A DNA stretch of 64,000 nt from Nocardia acididurans (GCF_016741815.1 NZ_JAERRJ010000003.1:532256-596255), one strand, 5' to 3'; counted from the first letter of the stretch, positions 1 to 9,461 are shown. Numbers and translations: made by a program. Notes: a model not told the origin generated them from the sequence alone.

Positions 1-53
1 GTCCATTCGGTAATCGTGTCTACTGCAACGACTTCCGGAATCTGTGTGCTCAC
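1..53 (-). CDS. N-terminus of an unidentified protein (cut by window edge)
   Basis: Seventeen codons are visible, reading from a GTG whose bases overlap the stop codon of the VOC gene (GTGA overlap). The peptide begins MSTQIPEVVAVDTITEW if GTG is read as Met. The 4-nt overlap implies translational coupling with the VOC gene in one operon. Too little is present to name a family. Confidence 0.5.
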   Translation of the reverse strand, partial: MSTQIPEVVAVDTITEW

Positions 54-541
54 GCCGCATCCTTCTTGATCTGGTCGAAGAACAGTCGCATATTCGGCCC
101 GATCTCGGCGAGCTCGAGGTAGGGGACTCCGGCGTTCGCGCCGTCGAGGTAGGCGAAGCGCATCTGGCCGCCCATATCACCCTGCTGGACCACGTCGATG
201 CCCTGTGCCGCGGCGTCTTTCAGCGCGGCGTCGAAGTCGTCGGGTTCGACGCAGACGTGGTGCAGTCCGGGTCCGCCGCGTTCGAGGAACTCGGTGTAGA
301 TGGAGGTGCCGCGCACGGGCTGGATCAATTCGAGCTGGGTGTCACCGCTGTAGGCGAGGGCGATGTGCGCGGTGAAGTCGGCGGGTTCGCCTCGGTAGCG
401 GCAGGTTTCGGGGCCGAAGTGCACGTCCGGCATACGGATCCATGTGCCCGCCCCCAGGGTCGCGCCGAGGAATTTCTCGCTCGCCGCCACATCCGTGACC
501 ACCCATGCGATCTGGGTGATGGGGCCTGTCGCCACACTCAT
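50..541 (-). CDS. VOC (glyoxalase/dioxygenase superfamily) protein
   Basis: A 163-residue protein with the layout of the vicinal oxygen chelate superfamily. The opening ITQIAWVVTDVAASEKFL is the usual first beta strand of a VOC module, and GGPGLHHVCVEPDDFDAAL is the second-module metal-ligand strand with its His. A C-terminal Glu lies in YLELAEIG. Such proteins are small metal-dependent lyases, epimerases or dioxygenases; the substrate cannot be told from sequence. A GGAG ribosome site precedes the ATG. The gene overlaps the start of the next gene by 4 nt, so the two are probably co-expressed and may act in one catabolic step. Confidence 0.8.
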   Translation of the reverse strand: MSVATGPITQIAWVVTDVAASEKFLGATLGAGTWIRMPDVHFGPETCRYRGEPADFTAHIALAYSGDTQLELIQPVRGTSIYTEFLERGGPGLHHVCVEPDDFDAALKDAAAQGIDVVQQGDMGGQMRFAYLDGANAGVPYLELAEIGPNMRLFFDQIKKDAA

Positions 542-605
542 CGCAACTCCGCTCGCCGACTGTCGTCCACCGGCAGTTAATCACACTCGCTTAATTTGTG
601 AAGCC

Positions 606-1259
606 TCAGGCCGTGCGGAGCCGCTTGACCACCCGCATGGTGATCACCGCGCAGGCGCCCACGGTGGCCGCCATCAGCACGGTCGACAGCCAGGCCATGG
701 TCGACACCGGCAGCTGGTAGGCCAGCACGATCCGCGCCACGGCCTCACCGGTCAGGGCCGTCCCCCACAGCATGGTGAGCCGGGCGTGCATGCGGCGCAC
801 CCACGGATCGGTGTTGTAGGCCGCCTCCATGGCGGCCACGTGCGCCGGATCCGTCGTGCCCACAGCGCGGCGGGCGGCGGCGTAGATCAGCGGCCTGCCG
901 ATCAGCGCGCTGACCAGGAAGGCGATCCCGACCGAGGCGGTGCCGAAGGAATCCCGCACGATCATCAGCCGGGCGTCGCCGCTCACCATCGCGCCCGCCA
1001 AACCGATGGCGAAGCCCGCGAGAATGATCATCGCGAAGCCGTCCACCCTGCGGGCCCGGATCATCCCGATGCCCACGATCGCCGCGGCGGCGATCATGCC
1101 GCCCAGCAGGGCGGCGAAATCCGAGTAGCCCTGCCAGTGCATCAGGTAGTAGGCCGACATCGGAACGACGAGGTCCAGGGCCATCGGGGCCAGCATCCGC
1201 CATGGGCTGCGGCGGGTTGCGGCGGGAGTTCCGGCGACGGTGGGGTTGATGGTGGTCAT
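606..1259 (-). CDS. VC0807-like integral membrane protein
   Basis: About 217 residues, starting at MTTINPTVAG, with six or so hydrophobic segments (for example MALDLVVPMSAYYLMHW, then GGMIAAAAIVGIGMI and MAWLSTVLMAATVGACAVI). The arrangement, the central segment around DSFGTASVGIAFLVSALIG, and the length resemble the VC0807/DUF3159-type family of uncharacterised membrane proteins, whose role is unknown. A longer in-frame ATG lies upstream, but the 52 extra residues look like non-coding translation. The next gene upstream on this strand is an MFS transporter 103 bp away. Confidence 0.65.
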   Translation of the reverse strand: MTTINPTVAGTPAATRRSPWRMLAPMALDLVVPMSAYYLMHWQGYSDFAALLGGMIAAAAIVGIGMIRARRVDGFAMIILAGFAIGLAGAMVSGDARLMIVRDSFGTASVGIAFLVSALIGRPLIYAAARRAVGTTDPAHVAAMEAAYNTDPWVRRMHARLTMLWGTALTGEAVARIVLAYQLPVSTMAWLSTVLMAATVGACAVITMRVVKRLRTA

Positions 1260-1362
1260 GGCGTCCGCTCCTCGTATTCGACTGTGCGCTACGGGAAACG
1301 ACGCTACGGACGCGCAGGTCGGAGGGGATCTGCCAACCATCACCTCTCGGGCATGACAACTG

Positions 1363-2730
1363 TCATGCCGGGCGCGGGCGCAGTACCGGCGCGGGTTGCC
1401 GGGCGGCGGCGGCATCGAGGGTGCGGCCCTTGGTTTCCGGCGCGCCCCACACGCAGATCAGGAATCCGGCGGCGGTGATCACCGCGGCGGCCAGGAAGGT
1501 CGGTCCCATATCGAGGTGGGTGAGCGACCACGGCAGCAGGTAGGTGCCCAGGGCCGCGCCGACCCGGCTGATGGAGGTCGCGAATCCGACGGCGGTGGCG
1601 CGAATGTAGGTGGGGAACAGCTCGTTCGGATAGGTCCAGTCCAGGACGTTGGGCCCGCCGCAGAAGAAGGCGTAGAGGCACAGCATCAGGAAGGCCAGCA
1701 CCGCGGGCATGCTGGGCCAGATGCCGATGAACAGCACCGGGATGATCATCAGCCCGAAGCACCACACGATGGTGGGCCGCCGCCCGACGGTGTCGATCAG
1801 GCGCATGGCGGGCAGGCAGCCGATCAGGAACACCATGCTGATGAGGGCGGTGCCGAGGGTGTCCATCCAGGTGCCGGACGGCATGCCGAAGGCGGTGAGG
1901 ATTTCCGGTCCGAAGGTGAGCATGGCGAACAGCACGGTCACCTGACACAGGAAGAAGCCGCTGCAGAAGACGGTCCGCTTGCGGTATTCGGGTTTGAACA
2001 GTTCCCGCAGCGAGGCCCGTTTGCCCTGATCCGCACCGCCCGCCTCGATCAGTTCCTCGGGTTTCACCTTGACGTGCAGGAACTTCTCGACCAGCTGTGC
2101 GGCCTTGTCGCCTTTGCCGTGCTGGACCAGCCAGCGCGGTGATTCCGGCGCGGTGCTCTGCCGGATGATCAGGAAGAACGCGCACAGGATCGCGCCGCTG
2201 GCCAGCTGCCACCGCCAGCTGCCATCGCCGCCGAAGGTGAGGAACAGGTAGCCGACGAGATAGGCGAGCACCGATCCGGCGTACCAGGCCACGATCTGGA
2301 ATCCGAGGAGTTTGCCGCGCTGCTTGGTCGGCAGCCATTCGCCCAGCAATGAGGTGGCGATCGGATAGTCGGCGGCCACGGCCATACCGAGTACGAACCG
2401 CAATATGACTATGAGCCAGGTCGATTCGGCCCAGAAGGACAGGATCGAGCAGACGCCGATGACCACCAGGTCGGCGGTGTACATGACCTCGCGGCCGATC
2501 TTGTCGGTGAGCACGCCGAACAGCGCCCCGCCGACGAACATGCCGATCAGGGCCGCCGCGCCGATCAGCTGAATGTCGAAGGTGCTGAGCGACAACTCGT
2601 TCTGCATGCCGATCAGCGCGGTGCCGACGATGCTGAGGATGTAGCCGTCCAGCAGTGGCCCGCCCGAGCAGGCGACAGCGAGGCGCTTGTGGAATCCGGT
2701 GAAGGGCGCGTCATCGATCACGGTGGTCAT
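1363..2730 (-). CDS. MFS transporter, metabolite:H+ symporter / sugar-porter-like
   Basis: A 455-residue twelve-helix transporter. The loop between helices 2 and 3 carries the major facilitator motif A (GALFGVLTDKIGRE). The loop after helix 6 holds PESPRWL, characteristic of the sugar porter and aromatic-acid/metabolite:H+ symporter branches, and the end of helix 12 has PETKGRTLD, another sugar-porter signature. It probably imports a small carboxylate or sugar by proton symport; the substrate is unknown. The start ATG follows AGGAGG at good spacing. It is divergent from the protein kinase gene. Confidence 0.88.
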   Translation of the reverse strand: MTTVIDDAPFTGFHKRLAVACSGGPLLDGYILSIVGTALIGMQNELSLSTFDIQLIGAAALIGMFVGGALFGVLTDKIGREVMYTADLVVIGVCSILSFWAESTWLIVILRFVLGMAVAADYPIATSLLGEWLPTKQRGKLLGFQIVAWYAGSVLAYLVGYLFLTFGGDGSWRWQLASGAILCAFFLIIRQSTAPESPRWLVQHGKGDKAAQLVEKFLHVKVKPEELIEAGGADQGKRASLRELFKPEYRKRTVFCSGFFLCQVTVLFAMLTFGPEILTAFGMPSGTWMDTLGTALISMVFLIGCLPAMRLIDTVGRRPTIVWCFGLMIIPVLFIGIWPSMPAVLAFLMLCLYAFFCGGPNVLDWTYPNELFPTYIRATAVGFATSISRVGAALGTYLLPWSLTHLDMGPTFLAAAVITAAGFLICVWGAPETKGRTLDAAAARQPAPVLRPRPA

Positions 2731-2941
2731 ACAGCCTCCTCGCCCCCCACCCCCGCGAGCAATTGCACAGCAATCGCTACGAACCTATCCCGCGCCGTCC
2801 TGCCCGCCGACGCCTGACACGCGGTGCCCGCCATTCGTTGCCCCCGCGAGACCTTGTGAGCGGCCATATCCGATTGGCTCCCGGGACAGCCATGGGCCAC
2901 GATGGCTCAGGAATGTGATCGGCATGTGCGGGAGTGGTTTG

Positions 2942-4441
2942 ATGCTTCGAGGCGGGGAGAAGTTCGCCGAATACGTGATCGAGCGCGAGCTGGGCCGAGG
3001 GGGTATGGGCACGGTCTACCTGGCACGCCATCCCCGGCTCCCGCGCCTGACCGTACTGAAGGTTCTCAACGGCGACCTGTTCTCCGATCCGGAGAGCCGC
3101 GCCCGATTCGAACGCGAGGCGGAACTGGCCGCGCGCCTGGACCATCCGAATATCGTCTCGGTGTACGACCGCGGGGCCGAGGGCGAACGGCTGTGGATCT
3201 CCATGCAGTACGTCCAAGGCGAGGACGCGTCCGGCAGCACCGGCCCCATGCCCGCCGACCGCGCCGTCCGGATCATCGGCGAGGTCGCGCAGGGCCTCGA
3301 CTACGCCCACCGCAAGGGCGTGCTGCACCGCGACGTGAAGCCCGCCAACATCCTGCTCGAACACGGCACCGACGGCCATCCGGACCGAGTCCTGCTGTCC
3401 GACTTCGGTATTGCCCGCCTGCGCGACGACGCCGGGCACCTCACCCGCACCGGAACCTTCACCGCCACCCTGGCGTACGCGTCGCCGGAGCAGTTGTCGG
3501 GCACCGACCTCGGACCGCGCGCCGACCAATACTCGTTGGCCTGCACGCTGTTTCGACTGCTCACCGGCACCGGACCCTATGAGGCCGAGCATCCCGGCGT
3601 GGTCATGCAGGGGCACCTCTACGAGGCCGTGCCGACGCTGGGTTCGGCGCGCCCCGACCTGCCCGCCGAACTGGACGCCGTGCTCGCCAAGGCTATGTCC
3701 AAACGGCCCGAGGACCGCTACCCGACCTGCACGGAATTCGCCGTGGCCGCCCGTCGCGCGATCTCGGAGCGCACCGACCCGACCACGGTTCGCGCCGCGT
3801 TCGGCCCCCCGACGGTCCGCGCCGGGTTGGACACACCGGCCACGAGCCTGCCCTCCACGCCGAAGCCTGTGCGCCGCAAGCGCATTGCCGCCATCGGTGC
3901 CGCGGTCGTCGTGAGTGTCGTTGCGGCAGGCGCCATCTGGTACGGACTCTCCTCCTCCGAGACGGCCGAGGCGCAGCACTCGAACGGCGATCACGCCGCC
4001 ATCTGGGATGCCTTTCCCAAAATGGTGCCCGTCGACACCAAACGCAAAGAGGGCTACAACGCCGCCCGCTGCGAGAGCACCTCCGAGAACAAGCGCAAGG
4101 TGGACAGCGACGACGGCCTCGACCTCGGCGCGTGGACCGCCATGTGGGAGTGCGAGAGCGGCGGAACCGACTACAAGGACCCGGCCTTCCGCATCTACGC
4201 CTACAAATCCGCCGACGATGTCCGCGCCGTCGCCGCCCTCCTCGACCCCGCGACCAAATTCACCGAATCCAACAACGGCAGGACCTACACCCACTACCGG
4301 GTGAAGTCCTACTGGGGCGACGCCCTGGTCACCGTCTTCCTCGGCACCGACCGTGCGCCGTTCCTCATGTACACCCGGCCCCGCTCCTCCAGCGAGAAGG
4401 CCGATCTCGTCGCCTGGTGGAAGACGGTGACACTGGACTGA
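2942..4441 (+). CDS. Membrane-anchored eukaryotic-type Ser/Thr protein kinase
   Basis: A 499-residue PknB-family kinase. The glycine loop GRGGMG is at residues 18–23, the ATP-binding Lys at about 40 (TVLKVL), the catalytic loop HRDVKPANIL begins at His129, DFG starts at Asp154, and the activation segment ends in ASPEQLSG. One membrane helix lies near residues 314–336, so the kinase domain is cytoplasmic and about 165 residues are outside. The outer part has no PASTA repeats and holds Cys residues that could pair. Long in-frame sequence precedes this ATG, but only here is there a ribosome site (GGGAGTGG, 8 nt upstream) and only from here does the protein match the family. Substrates and ligand are unknown. 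Confidence 0.9.
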   Translation: MLRGGEKFAEYVIERELGRGGMGTVYLARHPRLPRLTVLKVLNGDLFSDPESRARFEREAELAARLDHPNIVSVYDRGAEGERLWISMQYVQGEDASGSTGPMPADRAVRIIGEVAQGLDYAHRKGVLHRDVKPANILLEHGTDGHPDRVLLSDFGIARLRDDAGHLTRTGTFTATLAYASPEQLSGTDLGPRADQYSLACTLFRLLTGTGPYEAEHPGVVMQGHLYEAVPTLGSARPDLPAELDAVLAKAMSKRPEDRYPTCTEFAVAARRAISERTDPTTVRAAFGPPTVRAGLDTPATSLPSTPKPVRRKRIAAIGAAVVVSVVAAGAIWYGLSSSETAEAQHSNGDHAAIWDAFPKMVPVDTKRKEGYNAARCESTSENKRKVDSDDGLDLGAWTAMWECESGGTDYKDPAFRIYAYKSADDVRAVAALLDPATKFTESNNGRTYTHYRVKSYWGDALVTVFLGTDRAPFLMYTRPRSSSEKADLVAWWKTVTLD

Positions 4442-4542
4442 TTTCGACCCGCGCCCGAGAAAATCGAGCGGGCCGGCTATCCGGAGGGCAGCCGGTTCCG
4501 AATGAGATGGGAAGAGATCGTTCGTTCGGAATGAGGTTCCCT

Positions 4543-5148
4543 ATGGGCGCACATCGGCCCACGGCGGGGATTCGCCCCCGCCGGCATCGTGTCATCGCAT
4601 TCGCCGCCTCCGGCGCGCTTCCACTCTCCCTCCTCCTGTTCTCCGCCGCTCCGGCGCAGGCCGAAGAGTCACCGTCACTCGACTCCTCGATCGTGAACAC
4701 CCAAACCCTCATGGAGACACCGGATACCGTGATCCGGGTCGGCACAGTGCAGGTGGCGCGGCCGGATTGGCTGTCCGCCGAGCAGGCGCGTCAGGTCAAC
4801 GACGCGACCGCGGGCGCGGAAACCTCACTGACGCAGGCCCTGCAATCCTCCGGTCTGGATTCGGCCCGCTCCGGGCAGATCGCCCGCACCGTACTCGGCA
4901 ACGCGGCCATCGGGGCGGTGGTCGGGTCCGTCGCGGCGAGCCCGGTGGCCAGTGTGGGTGCGGTGATCGGCGTCGTATCCGGTGTGATCGCCGGGCTGCC
5001 GTTCGCGCCGATCGGTCTGGTGATCGTCCCCGCCATCGGTGCGGCGCTCGGGTACGCGATGGTCGCGGCCCCGTTCGCGGCTCTCGGCGCGGCAGTGGGC
5101 GCGGCGGCCGGCGCATTCGAGGGGTATCTCGCGCCGACCACCGGCTGA
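4543..5148 (+). CDS. Secreted protein with a glycine-zipper-like C-terminal half
   Basis: About 200 residues. A positively charged start (RPRRHR) is followed by a hydrophobic stretch ending APAQA-EE, a clear Sec signal peptide. The mature part has a polar first third (containing WLSAEQARQVNDATAG), then repeated Gly/Ala-rich hydrophobic segments (AAIGAVVGSVAA, GVVSGVIAGLPF, IGAALGYAM, LGAAVGAAAGAF) with GxxxG spacing. No family is recognised. The layout is repeated in the gene at 44568. Start choice is uncertain: ATG codons at 4507 and 4531 are also in frame; a GAGG lies 7 nt before this one. Confidence 0.7.
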   Translation: MGAHRPTAGIRPRRHRVIAFAASGALPLSLLLFSAAPAQAEESPSLDSSIVNTQTLMETPDTVIRVGTVQVARPDWLSAEQARQVNDATAGAETSLTQALQSSGLDSARSGQIARTVLGNAAIGAVVGSVAASPVASVGAVIGVVSGVIAGLPFAPIGLVIVPAIGAALGYAMVAAPFAALGAAVGAAAGAFEGYLAPTTG

Positions 5149-5233
5149 GGGCGGCGGCCGCCCCGATTCCGAACGGGCAGCCGCTCACCTCCACACTGGA
5201 GGGCGACCGGGTGCGGGCCGCCCAGCACAGCTC

Positions 5234-6661
5234 CTAGACGTTCTCCGGTTCGGCCAAGCCGATCGGATCCGGCTGCGCCACGACGACCGGCCTGATCAGC
5301 AGCAGCGCAGCGACACCACCCAGCAGGCCGACCACGCCACCCACGGCGAGGGTGCCCTGAACTCCGGCTGCGGCTGCCGCTCGGACGGCGTCGATGGTGT
5401 TGTCCGCCAGCGCATTCTGCGACCGGGTGAGGTAGACGCTGCCCAGTGCGGCGACCCCGAAGGCCATGCCGAGCTGCTGCGCGGTGTTCACCGCACCCGT
5501 CGCCATACCACCGCGCCGCGGTTCGACCGCCGCCATGGTCGCCGAACCCAGTGTGGCGGTGGACAATCCGACTCCCGCGCCGATGGCGAGGAAGCCGGGG
5601 ATCAGTGCCGCCCAGCCCGCGTCACCGTGGACGAGCGCGGCCCCGATCACGCCGCCCGCGCCGATGATGAGGAGTCCGACGCCGATGATCCGGCCCGCGT
5701 TCGCACCGTGCAGGTAGCGGCCGAATCCGCCGGAGACCACGAAGGCCATGGCGGACAACGGCAATCCGATCAGGCCGGTTTGAATCGGGGTCATGCCGAG
5801 GGTCGACTGCAACCAGATGGAGGTGTACATGAGCGCGGCGAAGGCGGCGAAGAACAGGGCCGCCGCCGCGATCAGCACTCCGGCGAAGGAACGTTCACGC
5901 AGTAGCGACAGATCGAACATCGGTTCCGGGCAACGCTTTTCGATGACGCCGAACCCGATCAGGGCAACTGCCGACACCGCGAGCATCGACCATGTCCCGG
6001 CATTCGACCAGCCGTGCTCACCCGCTCGAATGAGCGCGTAGGTCGCCGCGGCAGCAGCCACCGAGAACGCCGCCATACCCGCGAAATCCACTCGCCCCCG
6101 GCGCTTTTCGCCGTCACCGGCGAGCACCCACACCCCGAGCGCGATCACGCCGACACTGACCGGCAGGTTGACGAAGAAGATCCATCGCCACCCGGCCGCC
6201 TCGGTGAGCACGCCACCGATGATCGGACCGACCGCCGAGGAAGCGCCCGCGACCGCACCCCACAGGCCGTAGGCCGTCCCGCGGTCACGCCCGTCGTAGG
6301 CGCTGTTCAACATGGGAAAAGTGGTGGCGGCCATGGCGGCCGCGCCGATGCCCTGCACGACCCGGGCCGCGATCAGCACCTCCGGATCGGGGGCGATCCC
6401 GCACACCAGCGACGACAGCGCGAACACCGTGAGCCCGGCCAGGTAGGTCCGCCGATGCCCCGCCAGGTCCGCGGTGGATCCCGCGCCGAGCAGCAGGGCC
6501 GCCATCGCCACGGCGTAGCCGTTCACGACCCATTGCAGCGACCCGAACGACGCCCCGAGATCGGCCGCCATATCCGGTAGCGCCACATTCACGATCGTGA
6601 CGTCGATCAGCAGCATGAATGTCCCGAGGCAGATCGTCAGCAGCGGTAGCCATTTGCGCAT
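5234..6661 (-). CDS. MFS drug exporter, DHA2 (14-helix, EmrB/QacA) type
   Basis: 475 residues. It opens LLTICLGTFMLLIDVTIVNVALP, the first-helix signature of the DHA2 family including motif D1, and continues with LQWVVNGYAVAMAALLLGAG. Fourteen hydrophobic segments are visible. It is expected to expel cationic or lipophilic drugs in exchange for protons. The start codon follows GAGAGGACA; in-frame sequence upstream is antisense to the regulator and was rejected. It is divergent from the AsnC-type regulator, about 100 bp away, the usual arrangement of an exporter and its controlling gene. Confidence 0.9.
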   Translation of the reverse strand: MRKWLPLLTICLGTFMLLIDVTIVNVALPDMAADLGASFGSLQWVVNGYAVAMAALLLGAGSTADLAGHRRTYLAGLTVFALSSLVCGIAPDPEVLIAARVVQGIGAAAMAATTFPMLNSAYDGRDRGTAYGLWGAVAGASSAVGPIIGGVLTEAAGWRWIFFVNLPVSVGVIALGVWVLAGDGEKRRGRVDFAGMAAFSVAAAAATYALIRAGEHGWSNAGTWSMLAVSAVALIGFGVIEKRCPEPMFDLSLLRERSFAGVLIAAAALFFAAFAALMYTSIWLQSTLGMTPIQTGLIGLPLSAMAFVVSGGFGRYLHGANAGRIIGVGLLIIGAGGVIGAALVHGDAGWAALIPGFLAIGAGVGLSTATLGSATMAAVEPRRGGMATGAVNTAQQLGMAFGVAALGSVYLTRSQNALADNTIDAVRAAAAAGVQGTLAVGGVVGLLGGVAALLLIRPVVVAQPDPIGLAEPENV

Positions 6662-6749
6662 GGGCAGTTGTCCTCTCTCTGGAAACCGAAGGTGGGCACC
6701 GAGTTTCCGATGAGCAGACGGCCGGAGTCGCCTGGATCGAGGGTTCGCG

Positions 6750-6755
6750 TAGATT
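6750..6755 (+). promoter_or_regulatory. -10 box TAGATT for a leaderless mRNA
   Basis: TAGATT ends 7 nt before the ATG at 6763, which would put the transcription start on the A of the start codon. No Shine-Dalgarno is present upstream of that ATG. Confidence 0.5.
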
Positions 6756-6762
6756 TCGTGCA

Positions 6763-7779
6763 ATGGCGGCGATTCTCCCGAAGGAAACTTCCGTTCTCGA
6801 GCCTCTGGACAAGCAGATCGTGCGCGCGCTACAGCTGGATCCTCGAATCCCCTTCCGCCGGATAGCCGCTGACCTGGGGCTGGCCGAGCAGACCATTGCC
6901 CGCCGCTACCGTCGGCTGCGGCGCGCGGGCCTGGTCCGGGTGATCGGCTCCGTGGACGCCCCCGCGCTCGGTGAGAACGATTGGCTGGTGCGAGTCCGCT
7001 GCCGCCCCGAAGGCGCCCTCCCGGTGGCCGAAGCGCTGGCCAAACGTGACGACGCCGCATGGGTCAGCATCGCGGCGGGCGGGGCCGAAGTGGCCTTCTC
7101 ACTGCATCCGCGCACCCAGCAGGACCGCGACGATCTGCTGGTCCAGCGTCTGCAACGCAGTGCGCCCGTACTGGACATCACCCCGGCGCTGATCCTGCAC
7201 CGATTCGTCGGCCGCCAGGCCGTCGACTGGCGGGGCCGTCAGCGTCTCGAAGGCTCACCCGGCCCCGCGCCACACGAAATCGATTTGGACGGCACCGATT
7301 ACACCCTCCTGGACCTGCTGGCCCGGGACGGCCGCACCAGCTACGCCGTGCTGGCCCGCGCCACCGGCCTGACACCCGGGCGCGTCATGCGCCGGGTGAC
7401 CGCACTGCAGGAGGCGGGCATCCTCTACTTCGACCTCGATATCGCGCCCGCCGCGGCAGGCACCGGTCTTTCCGCCTTCATCTGGCTCAAAGTTGCTCCC
7501 GCCCATCTGGATTCAGTGGGCAGGGCGCTGGCCGATTTCCCGGTGACCACCTACACCGCCGCGGTCACCGGGCCCTTCAACCTGTTCGCCACCGTCTTCT
7601 GCGACAGCACCGACGACCTCTACCGCTTCGTCTCCACGACCCTGTCGCCCCTACCGGGTATCCACGATTTCGAGCTCTCGCCGGTGCTGCGCCGCATGAA
7701 ACAGGCGGGCACCCGCACCCACGGTGATCTGCTCGCCCCGCCCGCCCCGGTCACGCGCCGCGCCTCCCGCGCGCGGTAG
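6763..7779 (+). CDS. Lrp/AsnC-family regulator with two complete modules
   Basis: 338 residues made of two AsnC units in tandem. The first helix-turn-helix (FRRIAADLGLAEQTIARRYR) is near residues 28–50 and is followed by a ligand-binding-like domain. The second helix-turn-helix (TSYAVLARATGLTPGRVMRR) sits in the middle and is followed by a second ligand-binding-like domain containing TYTAAVTGPFNLFATVFC. Single-module Lrp proteins are about 150 residues, so this is a double-length form like those known in actinobacteria. It is divergent from a DHA2 exporter and probably controls it. The mRNA is likely leaderless. Confidence 0.88.
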   Translation: MAAILPKETSVLEPLDKQIVRALQLDPRIPFRRIAADLGLAEQTIARRYRRLRRAGLVRVIGSVDAPALGENDWLVRVRCRPEGALPVAEALAKRDDAAWVSIAAGGAEVAFSLHPRTQQDRDDLLVQRLQRSAPVLDITPALILHRFVGRQAVDWRGRQRLEGSPGPAPHEIDLDGTDYTLLDLLARDGRTSYAVLARATGLTPGRVMRRVTALQEAGILYFDLDIAPAAAGTGLSAFIWLKVAPAHLDSVGRALADFPVTTYTAAVTGPFNLFATVFCDSTDDLYRFVSTTLSPLPGIHDFELSPVLRRMKQAGTRTHGDLLAPPAPVTRRASRAR

Positions 7780-7783
7780 GCGG

Positions 7784-8203
7784 TCAGTCCTCGCGGCGCA
7801 CCGGGGTGAGGATCACGACCGGGATCTCCCAGGCCACCGCGTTCTGCATCTCGTTCAGGAACTCCCACTCGCCGATGCGGCTGTCCCACAGCCTTTTCCG
7901 TTCGGCGCCCTGCGCCACCGACGCGATCACCGGCCACCGATCGGTGCCGACCTCCACCTCGGCGCGCGGCTCGGCGAGCAGTTCGTGATACCAGTTGGGG
8001 CCGTTCTCCCGGCCGTTGTCGGCGGCGAACACGAACAGTCGATCGCCGTCGCGCGCGTACCCGATCGGGACCGTGCGGTGTTCCGCGCCGGTGGTCAGCA
8101 GGAGTACATCGAACTGCGCGTAGGGTCCGCTCAGCTTCCCGGCATTGGCGCGGAACTCGGCGATGACCTCGCGGTACACCCGTTGACTCTCCTCATACGA
8201 CAT
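7784..8203 (-). CDS. Deazaflavin (F420)-dependent nitroreductase-family protein
   Basis: 139 residues with the split-barrel fold pattern of the Ddn/F420H2-dependent reductase family. The stretch YAQFDVLLLTTGAEHRTVPIG corresponds to the family's hallmark (LLTTxGRKSGxxRxxPL), followed by FVFAADNGRENGPNWYHEL and then AEPRAEVEVG. Members reduce quinones or nitro compounds with F420H2, a cofactor made by Nocardia and mycobacteria. The start is placed at MSYEESQ because a TACCAT box lies 6 nt upstream. It is convergent with the AsnC regulator, 4 bp apart. Confidence 0.85.
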   Translation of the reverse strand: MSYEESQRVYREVIAEFRANAGKLSGPYAQFDVLLLTTGAEHRTVPIGYARDGDRLFVFAADNGRENGPNWYHELLAEPRAEVEVGTDRWPVIASVAQGAERKRLWDSRIGEWEFLNEMQNAVAWEIPVVILTPVRRED

Positions 8204-8209
8204 GCGCCG

Positions 8210-8215
8210 ATGGTA
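8210..8215 (-). promoter_or_regulatory. -10 box TACCAT for a leaderless mRNA
   Basis: On the minus strand TACCAT is followed by six bases and then the ATG at 8203, consistent with transcription starting at or next to the start codon. Confidence 0.45.
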
Positions 8216-8222
8216 GGCCCGA

Positions 8223-9443
8223 TCAGCGGGAGGGCGGGACCAGGAACGCGGTGAGCAGTGTCGCCCCGAGGTTTTCGGCATTGGCCTCAGGCGTCGACCA
8301 GGAGCGGGTGGTCACCGTCATCGCGGTGGCGGCGGGTTTTCCGATGCAGTGCGGGGCGAAGGCGGCGAAGAAGGCGTCGGGGTCGATCAGGGTTTCGGGC
8401 GGATGCACGCCCGGACGGCGCATCGAGGGCAGCAGCAGCGTGGCGACGGCCAGGGGGACGCCGGTGTTCTCGGCCATGGACAGGCCGGGGATCTGCGCCA
8501 GCGCGGTGGCGGCAGTGGCGGGTTCGCCCGCACGAACACCACTGGCCAGCGCGAACAGCGGTGGCGGTCCCGCCGGTTTGATGATGTCGGCCGGGCTGCC
8601 CGGCAGGACGTGTTCGGCGAGGACGGCGAGGCGGGCCGCGCGCTGCTGGGTCAGCAGGCGGCGATCCATGCCGAATCGGAGCGCCGACAGCGCGGCGAAG
8701 GTGAGCCGGTCTCCCACAGCGATATTGACGTTCGCCCGCAGCCCGGGAAACGCCCGGTGCAGGGTGACGGCCTCGGGATGCCCGAAACTGCGGCCCCGGA
8801 TCGGCCCGATTCCGGGATAGTCCAGATCGACCTTCTCCAGCGCGGGCGACTGCACGAAGCCGCCGTCCCGCAGTATCCGGATCGTCCCGCTGATCTGCCG
8901 CATCCCGTGCACCACCGCCGCACTCGGCTGCCCGGTGCGCGCCGAATCCGGTTGCGCCGCATCAGCGATATTCCACCCGGTGACCACACTGTCGACCGAA
9001 TCCAGTTCCCGCCCGGCGAGCACGGCGAGCAGGTTCGCGACGCCCGGACTCGCACCCATACCGACCAGCGCGGTCACCCCGGCGGCCCGGGCGCGTTCAT
9101 CCAGTTCGAGCATCTCGACCGTCGGCTCCCAGTCGTCACAGATATCGACGTAGTCGCGCCCCGCCGCCACCGCCGCCGTCAGAATCGGCGTCCCGAACCG
9201 GAAGAACGGCCCGACCGTGTTCACCACGACATCGCACTCCCCCAGCACGGCAGCCAGCGCCGCCCGGTCGGTCACATCCACCCGCCGCCCGAAGGCCTTG
9301 TCCCCCAGGCTCCGAGCCACCGCATCGGCACGCCCGCCATCGAGATCGGCCACGACCACCCGCGTCACCCCGTCTGCGGCAGCCAGCACCCGCGCCGCGA
9401 CCCGTCCCATCGCGCCCGCCCCGCCCAATACCAGAACTCGCAT
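8223..9443 (-). CDS. Saccharopine dehydrogenase-like NAD(P)-binding oxidoreductase
   Basis: 406 residues. The N-terminal Rossmann fold starts at residue 1 (MRVLVLGGAGAMGRVAARVL), with an acidic residue at the end of strand 2 (VVVADLDGG) and the family strand CDVVVNTVGPFFRFG. A conserved middle block YVDICDDWEPT is typical of the saccharopine-dehydrogenase-like enzymes that act outside lysine synthesis; in actinobacteria many of these are trans-acting enoyl reductases or of unknown role. A strong GGAGGGGAG precedes the ATG. It is divergent from a TetR gene with only 29 bp between starts, so shared control is likely. Confidence 0.85.
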   Translation of the reverse strand: MRVLVLGGAGAMGRVAARVLAAADGVTRVVVADLDGGRADAVARSLGDKAFGRRVDVTDRAALAAVLGECDVVVNTVGPFFRFGTPILTAAVAAGRDYVDICDDWEPTVEMLELDERARAAGVTALVGMGASPGVANLLAVLAGRELDSVDSVVTGWNIADAAQPDSARTGQPSAAVVHGMRQISGTIRILRDGGFVQSPALEKVDLDYPGIGPIRGRSFGHPEAVTLHRAFPGLRANVNIAVGDRLTFAALSALRFGMDRRLLTQQRAARLAVLAEHVLPGSPADIIKPAGPPPLFALASGVRAGEPATAATALAQIPGLSMAENTGVPLAVATLLLPSMRRPGVHPPETLIDPDAFFAAFAPHCIGKPAATAMTVTTRSWSTPEANAENLGATLLTAFLVPPSR

Positions 9444-9461
9444 CGCAGCTCCCCTCCGATA